The notes beneath the pieces are model-generated. The model was not told the origin of the DNA. It was given only the letters and a program-made list of their open reading frames with translations, and searched no databases. A stretch of DNA of 38,485 bases, taken from contig WQWV01000001.1 in NCBI GenBank assembly GCA_009785175.1, forward strand, positions 124,963 through 163,447, given 5' to 3'. Every line of letters starts with the position of its first letter. Position 1 is the stretch's first letter. A program made the translations under genes and the position numbers. This document shows, in pieces, positions 28,618 to 38,395 of this stretch. Origin of the DNA: Alphaproteobacteria bacterium. Lineage in GTDB: Bacteria; Pseudomonadota; Alphaproteobacteria; Rs-D84; CACZYB01.

Positions 28618-29566
28618 TTACAAACCAAGCGTCCGCCGTCCCTCCTCCGAAAACCCGTCCGCATCGCGCGGGGGCAGTCGGAACAATAGCCCAAGCTTGT
28701 AATCCGCGCCGACCGGCTCATACACTTCGCCACCCGTCCAGTTATAAAAGGTCATCTCGGCAAACCGAACCTCGCCATTTACCAATTCAAAAAAATCGAC
28801 CCGCACATGGTTGAATCCGGCCGCCAACTTCTCCGCAAGCCCTATCATCAAATCAAGCTTTTCCGGCCGAGGCGTAGACGGCGCAAGCGGCGTGTTCACC
28901 TTCTGAAACCCTGCATCTCCCCATTCGCGCGAGTAATACCTCTCTCCCGCGCACTTCTTGTGCCCCAACGTATGCGAGTATATGACGGTGCGTATATATT
29001 CCACTCGGCCGGCAAAACACATGAAAAGCACTTCCCGGTCGGCGCGGATATCCATCAACTCGCGCGCTATGATTTTCTTCGGCATAAGGCTATAGGCCAT
29101 CTCGCCCTTGTTTCGGCCATAAACCGATCGCGCCCACCGCCGCATAGCGCGCATCGCCGCCCGCTGGTCGAGTTGGCGTCTGTCTTCTACTATTATCTGC
29201 CGCCCGGAACTGGCGTTGCACTGTAAAATAAATTTATTGGGAAGCCCCGCGAAATCGACATCTTCGGGCCGCTCGAACACACCGTATAATTTCGCAAGAT
29301 ACTTTTCCCCGATCCGCTCCGCTACGTATTCCCGCACCGCGAACTTGTCCGCGCACTTGATCTTAAGGGGTGTGTTGTCGAACATCATGGACCAGCGAAT
29401 CTTGTCGTTGAAACACCAAAGCTCGTCGGTGGAACGCTTTCCCGTCTTTTGCCCAAATACGTTTTTAAGAAGCCAAATCTTTAATTTTACGGGCAAATAC
29501 CCCCCCCCATAGGGACATTTTTACGTTTATGACTTCGTTTGCGATCTTGCTTAAAACCTTTGACAT
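28618..29566 (-). pseudogene. TupA-like ATP-grasp protein, copy 2, frameshifted at a G9 tract
   Basis: The track gives a 292-residue ORF from a TTG at 29496, without a Shine-Dalgarno. The better start is ATG at 29566 with AGAGGA upstream, giving MSKVLSKIANEVINVKMSLWGG in another frame; that frame stops after 33 codons. The two frames join exactly at the G9 tract (29500-29508): removing one G (or adding two) makes one continuous protein, MSLWGGYLPVKLKIW..., which aligns with copy 1 (MTLWDQMGNRAKAEL). The body keeps the family blocks KCADKFAVREYVAERIG, FILQCNASSGRQIIV and SLMPKKIIARELM. It is therefore an OFF phase variant, a slippage-expressed gene, a sequencing error or a true pseudogene; the rest of the gene shows no decay. 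Confidence 0.75.
29500..29508 (+). repeat. C9 tract 6 (frameshift point in TupA-like copy 2)
   Basis: Context ATA-C9-ATA on the plus strand. In gene sense it follows CTAT and precedes TATTTG. Length 8 or 11 would restore the frame from the ATG at 29566. Confidence 0.95.
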
Positions 29567-29638
29567 TCCGAATTCCTCTTTTGGTGATTTTACCCCAATC
29601 GCCGCTTAAAATCCACTATAAAATAAGGCGTTTTTTTC

Positions 29639-29667
29639 TTGCCTTTGCCCATGCGATTTGCTAGGAT
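29639..29667 (+). promoter_or_regulatory. gyrB promoter candidate
   Basis: TTGCCT (29639-29644), 17 bp, TAGGAT (29662-29667), placing the start about 25 nt before the gyrB ATG with GAAGGAG between. Confidence 0.5.
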
Positions 29668-29692
29668 TTCTCCGAATAAAACGAAGGAGTAA

Positions 29693-32125
<2,433 letters not shown>

Positions 32126-32134
32126 GAGTTGAAA

Positions 32135-32653
32135 ATGAAACCGAGCAGAAAGATCTATTACTCCGGCTCGATGTCAGGTGCTAAAGAGGTCAACATACAG
32201 CTCCCTATCGACATAGTCGAATACCTCGAGGGGCAGGGGCATAACGTGCTTTCTCGCCACGTCGCGTTTATGCACCAACCGAACGTGGAAACCCCCGACG
32301 GTCAGAAATTCCACGTGCGCGAAAGCATGCTCGCCGATTTTGCGAAAATGACCCGCGCCGAAATCGACCTTGCGATCCGCGCCTATGACTTGGCCGATGT
32401 CGAGGCCGCGGAGTATTTCATCGCGCTTGTCAACGCTCCGTCGCACGGTGTAGGCATGGAGATACAGCACGCGCTCCTACGCCCGCGCCTTGGCCTCTCT
32501 CCCGTCCCGATGCTGCTTTTGATCGACGCCGAGAAATCGGCAAAAATCTCGCCCATGCTTGGCGGTATATGTAAGAAAGCCCACCCTATCGAGATATACC
32601 CCTACCGCGACCTCGCCGACATAAAACAAAAACTCAAAAACTTTATAAAATAG
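32135..32653 (+). CDS. Nucleotide N-glycosidase, DNPH1/RCL-like
   Basis: The ATG at 32135 (MKPSRKIYYSGSM) has AGGAG seven bases upstream and is preferred to the TTG in the track. 172 residues. The layout matches the 2-deoxynucleoside-5'-phosphate N-hydrolase / nucleoside deoxyribosyltransferase fold: KIYYSGSMSGAK at the start, VEYLEGQGHNVLSRHVAF, RAYDLADVEAAEYFIALVNAPSHGVGMEIQHAL, where the Glu of GVGMEI is the likely nucleophile, as in GVGYEL of RCL. It would cleave the N-glycosidic bond of deoxynucleotides, for salvage or sanitation. It is co-directional and close to gyrB (9 bp) and ppaC (9 bp). Confidence 0.78.
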   Translation: MKPSRKIYYSGSMSGAKEVNIQLPIDIVEYLEGQGHNVLSRHVAFMHQPNVETPDGQKFHVRESMLADFAKMTRAEIDLAIRAYDLADVEAAEYFIALVNAPSHGVGMEIQHALLRPRLGLSPVPMLLLIDAEKSAKISPMLGGICKKAHPIEIYPYRDLADIKQKLKNFIK

Positions 32654-32662
32654 GAAATAGCC

Positions 32663-33577
32663 ATGCCAATGATTGCCCTAGGCCATAAATCTCCCGACAC
32701 CGATACGGTTGTGTCCGCCATTGCTGCATCTTATATACTCACAAAGGCGGGTTTCCCGTGCGAACCGGGGATGCAAGGCGAGGCTAGCGCCGAAACCAAA
32801 TTCGTGCTTTCTAAATTCGGCCTCCAGGTCCCAGAGCAGATAACCTCCGTCGCCGGTCGCGAGCTTTGCATAGTCGATACCGCGAATCCCATGGAGCTGC
32901 CAAGCGACCTTGCCGAGGCCAAGATAAAATTCATCTTTGACCACCACGCGCTTAAGGGAATAACGACGCTCGAGCCGTTCAACGGATTTTTCACCACCGC
33001 CGGCTGCACCTGCACAGTCCTTGTCATGGTGGCCAGGGTATATAACGTGGCAATTCCGGCCAACATAGCGGGCGCGATGGCGCTTGCAATCGTGTCCGAC
33101 ACGGTGATGTTCAAATCGCCGACTACTACGGATTATGACAAGCACGCACTCTTAGAGCTTGCCAAAACCGCGGGCATAGATTACGAGAAAGTCGGCATGG
33201 AAATGCTGCGCGAGAAGTCCAAGCTTACCGGCGAGACGGCCGAGTCGCTTGTCCACCGCGATTACAAGGAATTCGACATGAATGGCAAGAAGGTCGCCAT
33301 AGCCCAGCTCGAGCTTATCGACGCGACCGTTGCGGACGAATTCGTTCCGGCGATCCGTGAATATCTACAAACGCACAAAGAGGCCAACAAATTCCACAGC
33401 GTGATTTTCTTTATAACGGATATAATGAAAGAGGGCTCGCACCTTTATGTATATTCGGATTCGGACGGCAAGGTCGCCGAAATCATGGGTTGCGATCTGA
33501 ATAATAATTGCGCTTGGGTTCCTGGATTGATGTCCCGTAAGAAGCAGGTCGTGCCGCCGCTGGCCGAGAAGTTATAG
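32663..33577 (+). CDS. ppaC: Manganese-dependent inorganic pyrophosphatase (family II)
   Basis: PpaC hydrolyses pyrophosphate, driving biosynthetic reactions. 304 residues, typical length. LGHKSPDTDTVVSAIAASYI gives the HxxxDxD metal ligands; IVDTANP, FDHHALKGI (DHH) and ALAIVSDTVMFKSPTTTDYDK complete the site. The C-terminal SRKKQVVPPL is the substrate-binding signature. All catalytic residues are intact, in contrast to the DHH paralogue at 7397. AGGAAATAG precedes the ATG. Last gene of the gyrB-DNPH1-like-ppaC run. Confidence 0.95.
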   Translation: MPMIALGHKSPDTDTVVSAIAASYILTKAGFPCEPGMQGEASAETKFVLSKFGLQVPEQITSVAGRELCIVDTANPMELPSDLAEAKIKFIFDHHALKGITTLEPFNGFFTTAGCTCTVLVMVARVYNVAIPANIAGAMALAIVSDTVMFKSPTTTDYDKHALLELAKTAGIDYEKVGMEMLREKSKLTGETAESLVHRDYKEFDMNGKKVAIAQLELIDATVADEFVPAIREYLQTHKEANKFHSVIFFITDIMKEGSHLYVYSDSDGKVAEIMGCDLNNNCAWVPGLMSRKKQVVPPLAEKL

Positions 33578-33596
33578 TCAATCTCAAGCAAACCAC

Positions 33597-33661
33597 GCCG
33601 AGCAGGGCGGAAGCGCCTTGGGCGCGCACGCACAGCGTGGGGGCGGCGTGGTGCGCGCAGC
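33597..33661 (+). repeat. GC-rich repeat R3 (forward copy)
   Basis: It starts GCCGAGCAGGGCGG and contains a 42-bp block (33620-33661) identical to the reverse complement of 38416-38457. The block has outer arms GCGCGCAC and GTGCGCGC that can pair. It lies between ppaC and the convergent hydrolase operon. Confidence 0.85.
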
Positions 33662-33703
33662 TTCGCGTAAACGCTCGCTAAAATTAGATATATTTTTTGG
33701 TTA

Positions 33704-34474
33704 TTACGCAATAGCCGCCCGCACCGCCGCTCTGAACTTCGCCTCGTTTTCCGGCGTTCCGGCAAGCTCATGCCCGACCCCCGGCAGTATCACAAGCTCC
33801 TTCTCGCACTTCAACAATTCGAACAGCCGTTCATTATCGTCAAGACGGATTTGCGACTCCATATCCCCGATGATTAATATTGTCCTAGCCGTTATATTCC
33901 GGGCCTTTGGCGCGAAGTCGTATCTTGCCAAATCCACGAAATAGGCGTATGGCACGCGAAGAGGATTTCCGCTTGTCTTGTCATAATATCCGTCCGCTTT
34001 GAATTTCTCCATGCACGCGGGGCCGAATCTTTCGACATACTGCGCGTCGCTCGACTTCCAGCTTATCCATGGAAGCGAGGCAAGGACAAGAAGGTTCACA
34101 TCCGCCGGATTCTCCTCGGCATAATATAAAATAATGGAAGCACCGAGCGATTGCCCCGCAAGCGCGAACGGCTCGCCGCGAAACCACTCTTGCCCGCGCG
34201 CCCATTCGATTGTGTCAAGCAGATCGTTATACATCCCGGTAAAGGTCAACCCTATCGGCGATGATTCGGCTTCGTTGTGCCCGTCAAGCGTATCGAGATT
34301 CACAACGGTATAACCGCGCCGCGCAAATTCTTGCTCAAGCACGAGCATGTGCGTCTGATCCTTGTTTCCAGACATTCCGTGGAGAAGAAATACAAGGTTC
34401 CCTCCGCCGATTGTCAAACGAATGGACATACGAAGCCCATCGCGGTTTTTGATAAAAAATGTTTCCTGATTCAT
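33704..34474 (-). CDS. Alpha/beta hydrolase
   Basis: A 256-residue serine-hydrolase-fold protein. LVFLLHGMSGNKDQTH is the oxyanion-hole region, FALAGQSLGASIILYYA the nucleophile elbow (GQSLGAS, Ser), IIGDMESQI the acid strand and LPGVGHELAGTPE the catalytic His. All three triad positions are present. The HGMSGNK and GQSLG pattern resembles BAAT/esterase-type or xylan-esterase-like hydrolases; substrate unknown. No signal peptide. Its ATG overlaps the stop of the upstream GNAT fusion (ATGA), so it is the last gene of a tightly coupled five-gene operon. Confidence 0.82.
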   Translation of the reverse strand: MNQETFFIKNRDGLRMSIRLTIGGGNLVFLLHGMSGNKDQTHMLVLEQEFARRGYTVVNLDTLDGHNEAESSPIGLTFTGMYNDLLDTIEWARGQEWFRGEPFALAGQSLGASIILYYAEENPADVNLLVLASLPWISWKSSDAQYVERFGPACMEKFKADGYYDKTSGNPLRVPYAYFVDLARYDFAPKARNITARTILIIGDMESQIRLDDNERLFELLKCEKELVILPGVGHELAGTPENEAKFRAAVRAAIA

Positions 34475-35469
34475 CTGGGCGCGCCTTCCGATATGTTCTT
34501 CAACTCTTCAAACATATCAGAAAACTTTTTTATTTCAAGCTTGTCGAAGGTCGCATACCCGCGCGAGATCCCGTTGTCGGGCATATCGACCATCAAAAAG
34601 TTGTCTCCTATACCCAACAAACCCCAGCCAAGGGCAGCCAGCACGACTGGCATTTTTTCGCGCACAGCCGCCCGTCGCACGAAAAGCGTTTCGATTCGCC
34701 CGTCCGCAATCAACGTCCTAAGCTTCTCGTTCGATGCAAACCGCGGCAAATCGGCCTCCTCATAGATAAAGATTCGCACGATCTTAGCGCCCCGTTCGGC
34801 CGCCGCCATATTATCGGCGAAGAAGGCGTTCTCTTCCTCTGTGTCAAGCCATTCTGATTCCATCATTCCCGATACGGCCCAGATGACGCCGCCCGCCCGC
34901 ACCTCGGCGACAAGGTTGTGCATAAGGCTATAGAAGCTGTCCGCGCCGATACCGGTAATGATCTTGCCGCTCATGTTATAGTTCATGAGGAAGCCGCGCA
35001 GGCGTTTCGATTGCAGCTTGAGAAGCACATCGTCGATCTGTCCCGACACGACCGTAAGCGATTGGTTTTGTTCGACCCCGGCGCGTGCATACATGGAAAG
35101 CAAGGGCGCCTCGTCCGCGAACACAAGACCCTCGATAGCGGTCGCGCCAAGGGTTTTCGCACGCTCGAGCGCCACGGCGGCAAGCGACATTCCCACGATT
35201 CCGTTCTGATATTTCGGTGCCACGAAAAATTCGATTTCGGTAATCCTAAGGCCGTCCCACCACGGACGCAGCTTGGCAAAGAACCCTCCTATGGGCGCGC
35301 CGTTCATGACGGCTACGGAACAGATCTCGCGTCCGAATCCGGCCATGAAATGCTCAAGCAAACCGAAGGCGGCAAGCTCCGTCCAGCGCTCTTCCGCGGT
35401 GGCAAAACATTCGACGTATACTTTGGCAAGCTGGGCCAAGTCGGCGATTTGTGCTTGGCGTATGTCCAT
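34471..35469 (-). CDS. GNAT acetyltransferase fused to an unknown C-terminal domain
   Basis: 332 residues in two parts. Residues about 1-150 are GNAT-like: DIRQAQIADLAQLAKVYVECF at the start, SVAVMNGAPIGGFFAKL, ITEIEFFVAPKYQNGIVGMSLAAVALERAKTLGATAIEGLVF, and LLSMYARAGVEQN, with the acetyl-CoA loop degenerate (YQNGIVG). Residues about 165-332 form an alpha/beta domain (GVIWAVSGMMESEWLD, GAKIVRIFIYEEADLPRF, LFVRRAAVREKMPVVLAALGWGLLGIGDNFLMVD) that I do not recognise with certainty; it is reminiscent of PLD-like sensor domains lacking the HKD motif. AGGAGG precedes the ATG. Coupled to the hydrolase downstream. Confidence 0.68.
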   Translation of the reverse strand: MDIRQAQIADLAQLAKVYVECFATAEERWTELAAFGLLEHFMAGFGREICSVAVMNGAPIGGFFAKLRPWWDGLRITEIEFFVAPKYQNGIVGMSLAAVALERAKTLGATAIEGLVFADEAPLLSMYARAGVEQNQSLTVVSGQIDDVLLKLQSKRLRGFLMNYNMSGKIITGIGADSFYSLMHNLVAEVRAGGVIWAVSGMMESEWLDTEEENAFFADNMAAAERGAKIVRIFIYEEADLPRFASNEKLRTLIADGRIETLFVRRAAVREKMPVVLAALGWGLLGIGDNFLMVDMPDNGISRGYATFDKLEIKKFSDMFEELKNISEGAPR

Positions 35470-35478
35470 GCCCGCCTC

Positions 35479-36225
35479 CTATGCCCGCCCGCCGTCGGCG
35501 ACGATGGTTATGGCGTTAAGATAGCTTGCGTCCTCGCTTGCAAGGAATCGGACGATTTTCGCGATTTCTGCCGGCTGGGCGATACGTTTTAGCGCGACTT
35601 TCTCGATAACTCCGGCCATGTATTCCGGCGCAAGGTCCTTGTTCATGTCGGTGTCGACCCAATCGGGCGCCACGGAGTTTACGCGAACCGACGGCGCGAA
35701 TTGCCGCGCAAGGTTTTTCGTAAGGTTTATTATGCCTGCCTTCGATGCGTCGTATCCGACCGAGAAAGGGGACACGGCGTCGATTCCGTTGGTCGAGCTT
35801 ATATTGACTATGCTACCCCCCCCCATCGCGGCCATGTGTCCGCCGAAATATTTGGAGACAAGCCACGTGCCGATAAGGTTGTTGTCAAGCGACCTGCGCC
35901 AATCCTCGACCGTGTGGTCGTCCCAGTCCTTGTCTATTGCTATGCCCGCGTTGTTGACGACGATATCTATGCGCCCGAACTCGGCGACCGACTGCGCGAA
36001 CAGGTCCCGCACCGAAGCCTCGACGCTTATGTCCGCGGGCACGGCAAGGACTCGGACGCCATATTTGGATTCCAACATCTCCTTGACTTCGTGCAGAAGC
36101 CGCACGGATTGCTCGTCCGGCAAATCGTCGATTATGACGTTTGCGCCAAGTGAAGCGAATTCAACCGCGCAAGCCCGCCCAATTCCGCGGGCAGCTCCGG
36201 TGATAAGCGCTACTTTGCCCTTCAT
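35479..36225 (-). CDS. Short-chain dehydrogenase/reductase (FabG-like)
   Basis: A 248-residue SDR. The cofactor motif is ALITGAARGIGRACA, with NNAGIAID, SIVNISSTNGID (catalytic Ser) and YDASKAGIINLT (YxxxK). The C-terminal ASEDASYLNAITIVADGGRA is FabG-like. NADPH preference is suggested by the basic residue in GAARGIGR but is not certain. It could be 3-oxoacyl-ACP reductase or a sugar/alcohol oxidoreductase; being in an accessory operon favours the latter. Residues 133-136 (AAMGGGS) are encoded by an in-frame G9 tract. The start overlaps the kinase stop (ATGA). Confidence 0.86.
   Translation of the reverse strand: MKGKVALITGAARGIGRACAVEFASLGANVIIDDLPDEQSVRLLHEVKEMLESKYGVRVLAVPADISVEASVRDLFAQSVAEFGRIDIVVNNAGIAIDKDWDDHTVEDWRRSLDNNLIGTWLVSKYFGGHMAAMGGGSIVNISSTNGIDAVSPFSVGYDASKAGIINLTKNLARQFAPSVRVNSVAPDWVDTDMNKDLAPEYMAGVIEKVALKRIAQPAEIAKIVRFLASEDASYLNAITIVADGGRA
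35816..35824 (+). repeat. C9 tract 7 (in SDR gene)
   Basis: Context CTA-C9-ATC on the plus strand; in gene sense ATG GGG GGG GGT AGC, in frame. The protein motif GGGS is conserved in SDRs, but the all-GGG coding is a choice. Confidence 0.95.
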
Positions 36226-37181
36226 TGCTCGTCCTCGAAGTAAAGTTTCAACGCCGTGCGGCCAAGCTCGATATAGTCCTCGTTCTCGCTGTTGTTCTGA
36301 CTCGAAAGGTGCTTCCAGCGGATAGACCCGACCATCTCCATACAGGCACAGCCCAGCGCGAACTTGGCAAGGTATTCAAGTTCGATTGGCTCGAGTGTTC
36401 CGTATTTTTGGTACATCTCGGCCACGACCTTGGAAATCTTCTGCATGCTTGTGCGGCCGTCGAAGCAAAGGTGATAGATGATAACGGCAAGGTCGTATAT
36501 GCGGGGATATATGTTTCCGGCCGAGAAGTCGATAAGGAAAATCTTGCCGTCGCGCCCGCGCATGACGTTGGTTTTTATGATGTCGCGATGGCAGAAGCAG
36601 GTCGGAAGCGCCTCGACCGGCACGGTGTCGAACTCCTCCATGGCAAGCGTTGCAAGCGCGCGGTCCTCTGGGCTCAGGAAGGACAGGGCCTCCTCGAACG
36701 TCTTGTGCATGTTCCGCACGTCGTAATAATTGAAGTCGATTTCAGGGTATTTTTTGCCAAGCTTTATGCGGTTGATTTTCGCCGTCTGCTCGCAAATGAA
36801 TTCAAGCACTTTGTTGGTGGGAGCGGCGCCCAACTGGTAAAACGTCATACCGTCGACGAAGTCCATCATTACCATAGAAAGGCCGGAATCCGAAAACATT
36901 ATCCCGTCCTCGGTGTGATAAAGGGTAGGGCTTGCGATGTCGGATTCGATGACTTTGTTAAGCACGGCGATATATCGCTCGATATCGATTGCCGAACGGA
37001 AGCTGGCGAAGATCTTAAGGACATATTTACCCCCCCCCATGGTGGAAACCTTGAGGTTATAGTCCTCGTATCCCGCCTCGATAAGCTTGAACTTCATCAT
37101 CTCGCCGACGCCGTATGCGGCGCACGCCCGGCGTATTACCGGGGCAAGATCGCCTTTGAAGTTCAGTCGGGCTTCATACAT
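36222..37181 (-). CDS. APH-family (choline/homoserine-kinase-like) phosphotransferase
   Basis: 319 residues with the APH kinase fold. N-lobe: YEDYNLKVSTMGGGKYVLKIF, with Lys in VLKIF as the ATP-binding Lys. Catalytic loop: CFCHRDIIKTNVMRGRDGKIFLIDFSAGNIYPRIYDLAVIIYHL, giving HxD, N and the metal-binding D of IDF. This resembles homoserine kinase II (ThrB-like), choline kinase (LicA) and fructosamine kinase relatives. The phosphate acceptor is unknown; small amino alcohol or sugar is likely for the family. Codons about 48-51 hold an in-frame G9 tract in the glycine-rich loop. It starts 8 bp after the upstream stop. Confidence 0.8.
   Translation of the reverse strand: MYEARLNFKGDLAPVIRRACAAYGVGEMMKFKLIEAGYEDYNLKVSTMGGGKYVLKIFASFRSAIDIERYIAVLNKVIESDIASPTLYHTEDGIMFSDSGLSMVMMDFVDGMTFYQLGAAPTNKVLEFICEQTAKINRIKLGKKYPEIDFNYYDVRNMHKTFEEALSFLSPEDRALATLAMEEFDTVPVEALPTCFCHRDIIKTNVMRGRDGKIFLIDFSAGNIYPRIYDLAVIIYHLCFDGRTSMQKISKVVAEMYQKYGTLEPIELEYLAKFALGCACMEMVGSIRWKHLSSQNNSENEDYIELGRTALKLYFEDEQ
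37030..37038 (+). repeat. C9 tract 8 (in APH-like gene)
   Basis: Context TTA-C9-ATG on the plus strand; in gene sense ATG GGG GGG GGT AAA, in frame. Confidence 0.95.
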
Positions 37182-37189
37182 TTTGTCTT

Positions 37190-38077
37190 TTACCGTTTTT
37201 TCTCGAGAAGCTTTTTGCGCGCTTCTTCGGACGTATGGGCGGGGGTATTTTTACTTTTGTATCCAAGTGCGGCAAGAGCTTCGGCGGCCGATACTTTCTT
37301 TTCGCTCTCGAATCCCTCGGGCCAGTATTCGCGGAACACCTTGCGTATTGCATGCTCGCCGTTTTCATCAAGCATCTTATATCCGTTATTTTGGAATTCG
37401 ACCGCGAACCCTGCGATAATTTCGCGTTTGGAGTGGAAGGTGGCCTCGTTGTCCTTTCCGTCCTTGTATTTGAAATCGTATATCGCTCCGTTCGAGTCGA
37501 ACCAAACGCTGTGGAGCTTGTTGTTTACGACAAGGTTTTCCCATCCGTATTTCATGCGAAGTTGCGAAGGCGATCCGATCTCGGGGTGCTCTGACAATAG
37601 CGCGTCAAGCGCTTCCTTGTCCATCGACATGATTTTCGCACCGCGGTAGCGTTCGGGATTGATGCTGCCCGGATTTTTACCTCCGTTTATGTGCATGTCG
37701 ACCATAGTGGGAACCCTATGACGGTTGTCGCCATAACCATAGCGTATATAGGCCTCGGTGTTTGGCGTCAACACTCCGCGCCCGTCGTCAAGGACAATGA
37801 TAAGCGTTTCTGCTTTCTCTGCCTCTTTCTCCATAGTGCTTGTCCCCAGAAGATATCTAAGCTCCGGCAGGTCATGATTTTCATCATTAATATTGAATTC
37901 CTTGTTGCCAAGGCGGTTTTTTTGCATGCTTTCATTATTATGGAAACTCTCTACGACCGCGTCCATCATATCAAGCGAATTCCTATCTCCGGTTGTTTGG
38001 GCCATGCCCTGTTGAAGCCAGCTTAGGTCTTTAAGGCGCTTGTGGTCTTTGTTATAGGTCGATTGCACATATATCAT
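37190..38077 (-). CDS. Hypothetical protein, 295 aa, first gene of operon
   Basis: I do not recognise this soluble-looking 295-residue protein. It has no signal peptide or membrane segment and few cysteines. Notable parts: SLDMMDAVVESFHNNESMQKN, an acidic beta strand LIIVLDDGRGVLTPNTEAYIRYG, WENLVVNNKLHSVWFDSNGAIYDFKYKDGKDNEATFHSKREIIAGFAVEF (a compact beta-rich block), and a Lys/Glu-rich C-terminal tail (SEEARKKLLEKKR). The ATG has a strong AAGGAG. It leads the operon that continues with the kinase, SDR, GNAT fusion and hydrolase, and has a promoter and a dyad in front. Confidence 0.65.
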   Translation of the reverse strand: MIYVQSTYNKDHKRLKDLSWLQQGMAQTTGDRNSLDMMDAVVESFHNNESMQKNRLGNKEFNINDENHDLPELRYLLGTSTMEKEAEKAETLIIVLDDGRGVLTPNTEAYIRYGYGDNRHRVPTMVDMHINGGKNPGSINPERYRGAKIMSMDKEALDALLSEHPEIGSPSQLRMKYGWENLVVNNKLHSVWFDSNGAIYDFKYKDGKDNEATFHSKREIIAGFAVEFQNNGYKMLDENGEHAIRKVFREYWPEGFESEKKVSAAEALAALGYKSKNTPAHTSEEARKKLLEKKR

Positions 38078-38111
38078 TTTTTAACTCCTTGGTTAGATTG
38101 CTATGAATATA

Positions 38112-38137
38112 TTGACAGATAAAATTTCATTTGTCAA
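38112..38137. promoter_or_regulatory. Operator-like dyad before the operon
   Basis: TTGACA and TGTCAA form inverted arms of a 26-bp AT-rich dyad, centred about 50 bp upstream of the ATG at 38077. It lies between the predicted promoter and the gene, a usual place for a repressor site. The arms also look like -35 hexamers in both directions, but no well-spaced -10 follows. Confidence 0.45.
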
Positions 38138-38159
38138 CTATTTATTCCGAGTTAAGTAT

Positions 38160-38187
38160 AGTATATCACAAAAACCCGCATTTTCAA
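38160..38187 (-). promoter_or_regulatory. Operon promoter candidate
   Basis: On the minus strand TTGAAA (38187-38182), 16 bp, TATACT (38165-38160); a second TATACT overlaps at 38160-38155. It would give a leader of about 75 nt containing the dyad. Confidence 0.5.
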
Positions 38188-38235
38188 AGATAAATCCTTA
38201 AAAATCGACCGTATCGTTCCTTATTTTCCTATATA

Positions 38236-38244
38236 CCCCCCCCC
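38236..38244 (+). repeat. C9 tract 9 (intergenic)
   Basis: Context ATA-C9-GCG on the plus strand, about 160 bp upstream of the five-gene operon. I see no promoter pair around it. Confidence 0.95.
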
Positions 38245-38267
38245 GCGAGCCGCGCCCCTCTCATGTC

Positions 38268-38288
38268 ATACCGGGCTTGACCCGGTAT
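38268..38288. repeat. Palindromic repeat P3
   Basis: ATACCGGG-CTTGA-CCCGGTAT, a perfect 8-bp stem preceded by GTC. Relative to P1 (ATCCCGGG...CCCGGGAT) both arms changed together, keeping pairing. Confidence 0.8.
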
Positions 38289-38395
38289 CCAGTGAAGTAT
38301 ATAGAAGCTCCCCCGCAAGCCCAAGGCAAGCTCGCCCACACAAACGCCAAATGCTCTTGGCGTCCCGCCTTCGCCACAACCTTTCTATACCTTTA

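Larger units (their letters stand above)
38188..38395. other. Intergenic region with C9, palindrome P3 and hairpin
   Basis: I see no gene here. From left to right it holds tract C9 number 9, palindromic repeat P3 and a hairpin ACGCCAA-ATGCTC-TTGGCGT (38344-38363), which shares ACAAACGCCAA with the parE terminator. The region then runs into repeat R4 at the window end. Confidence 0.5.
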
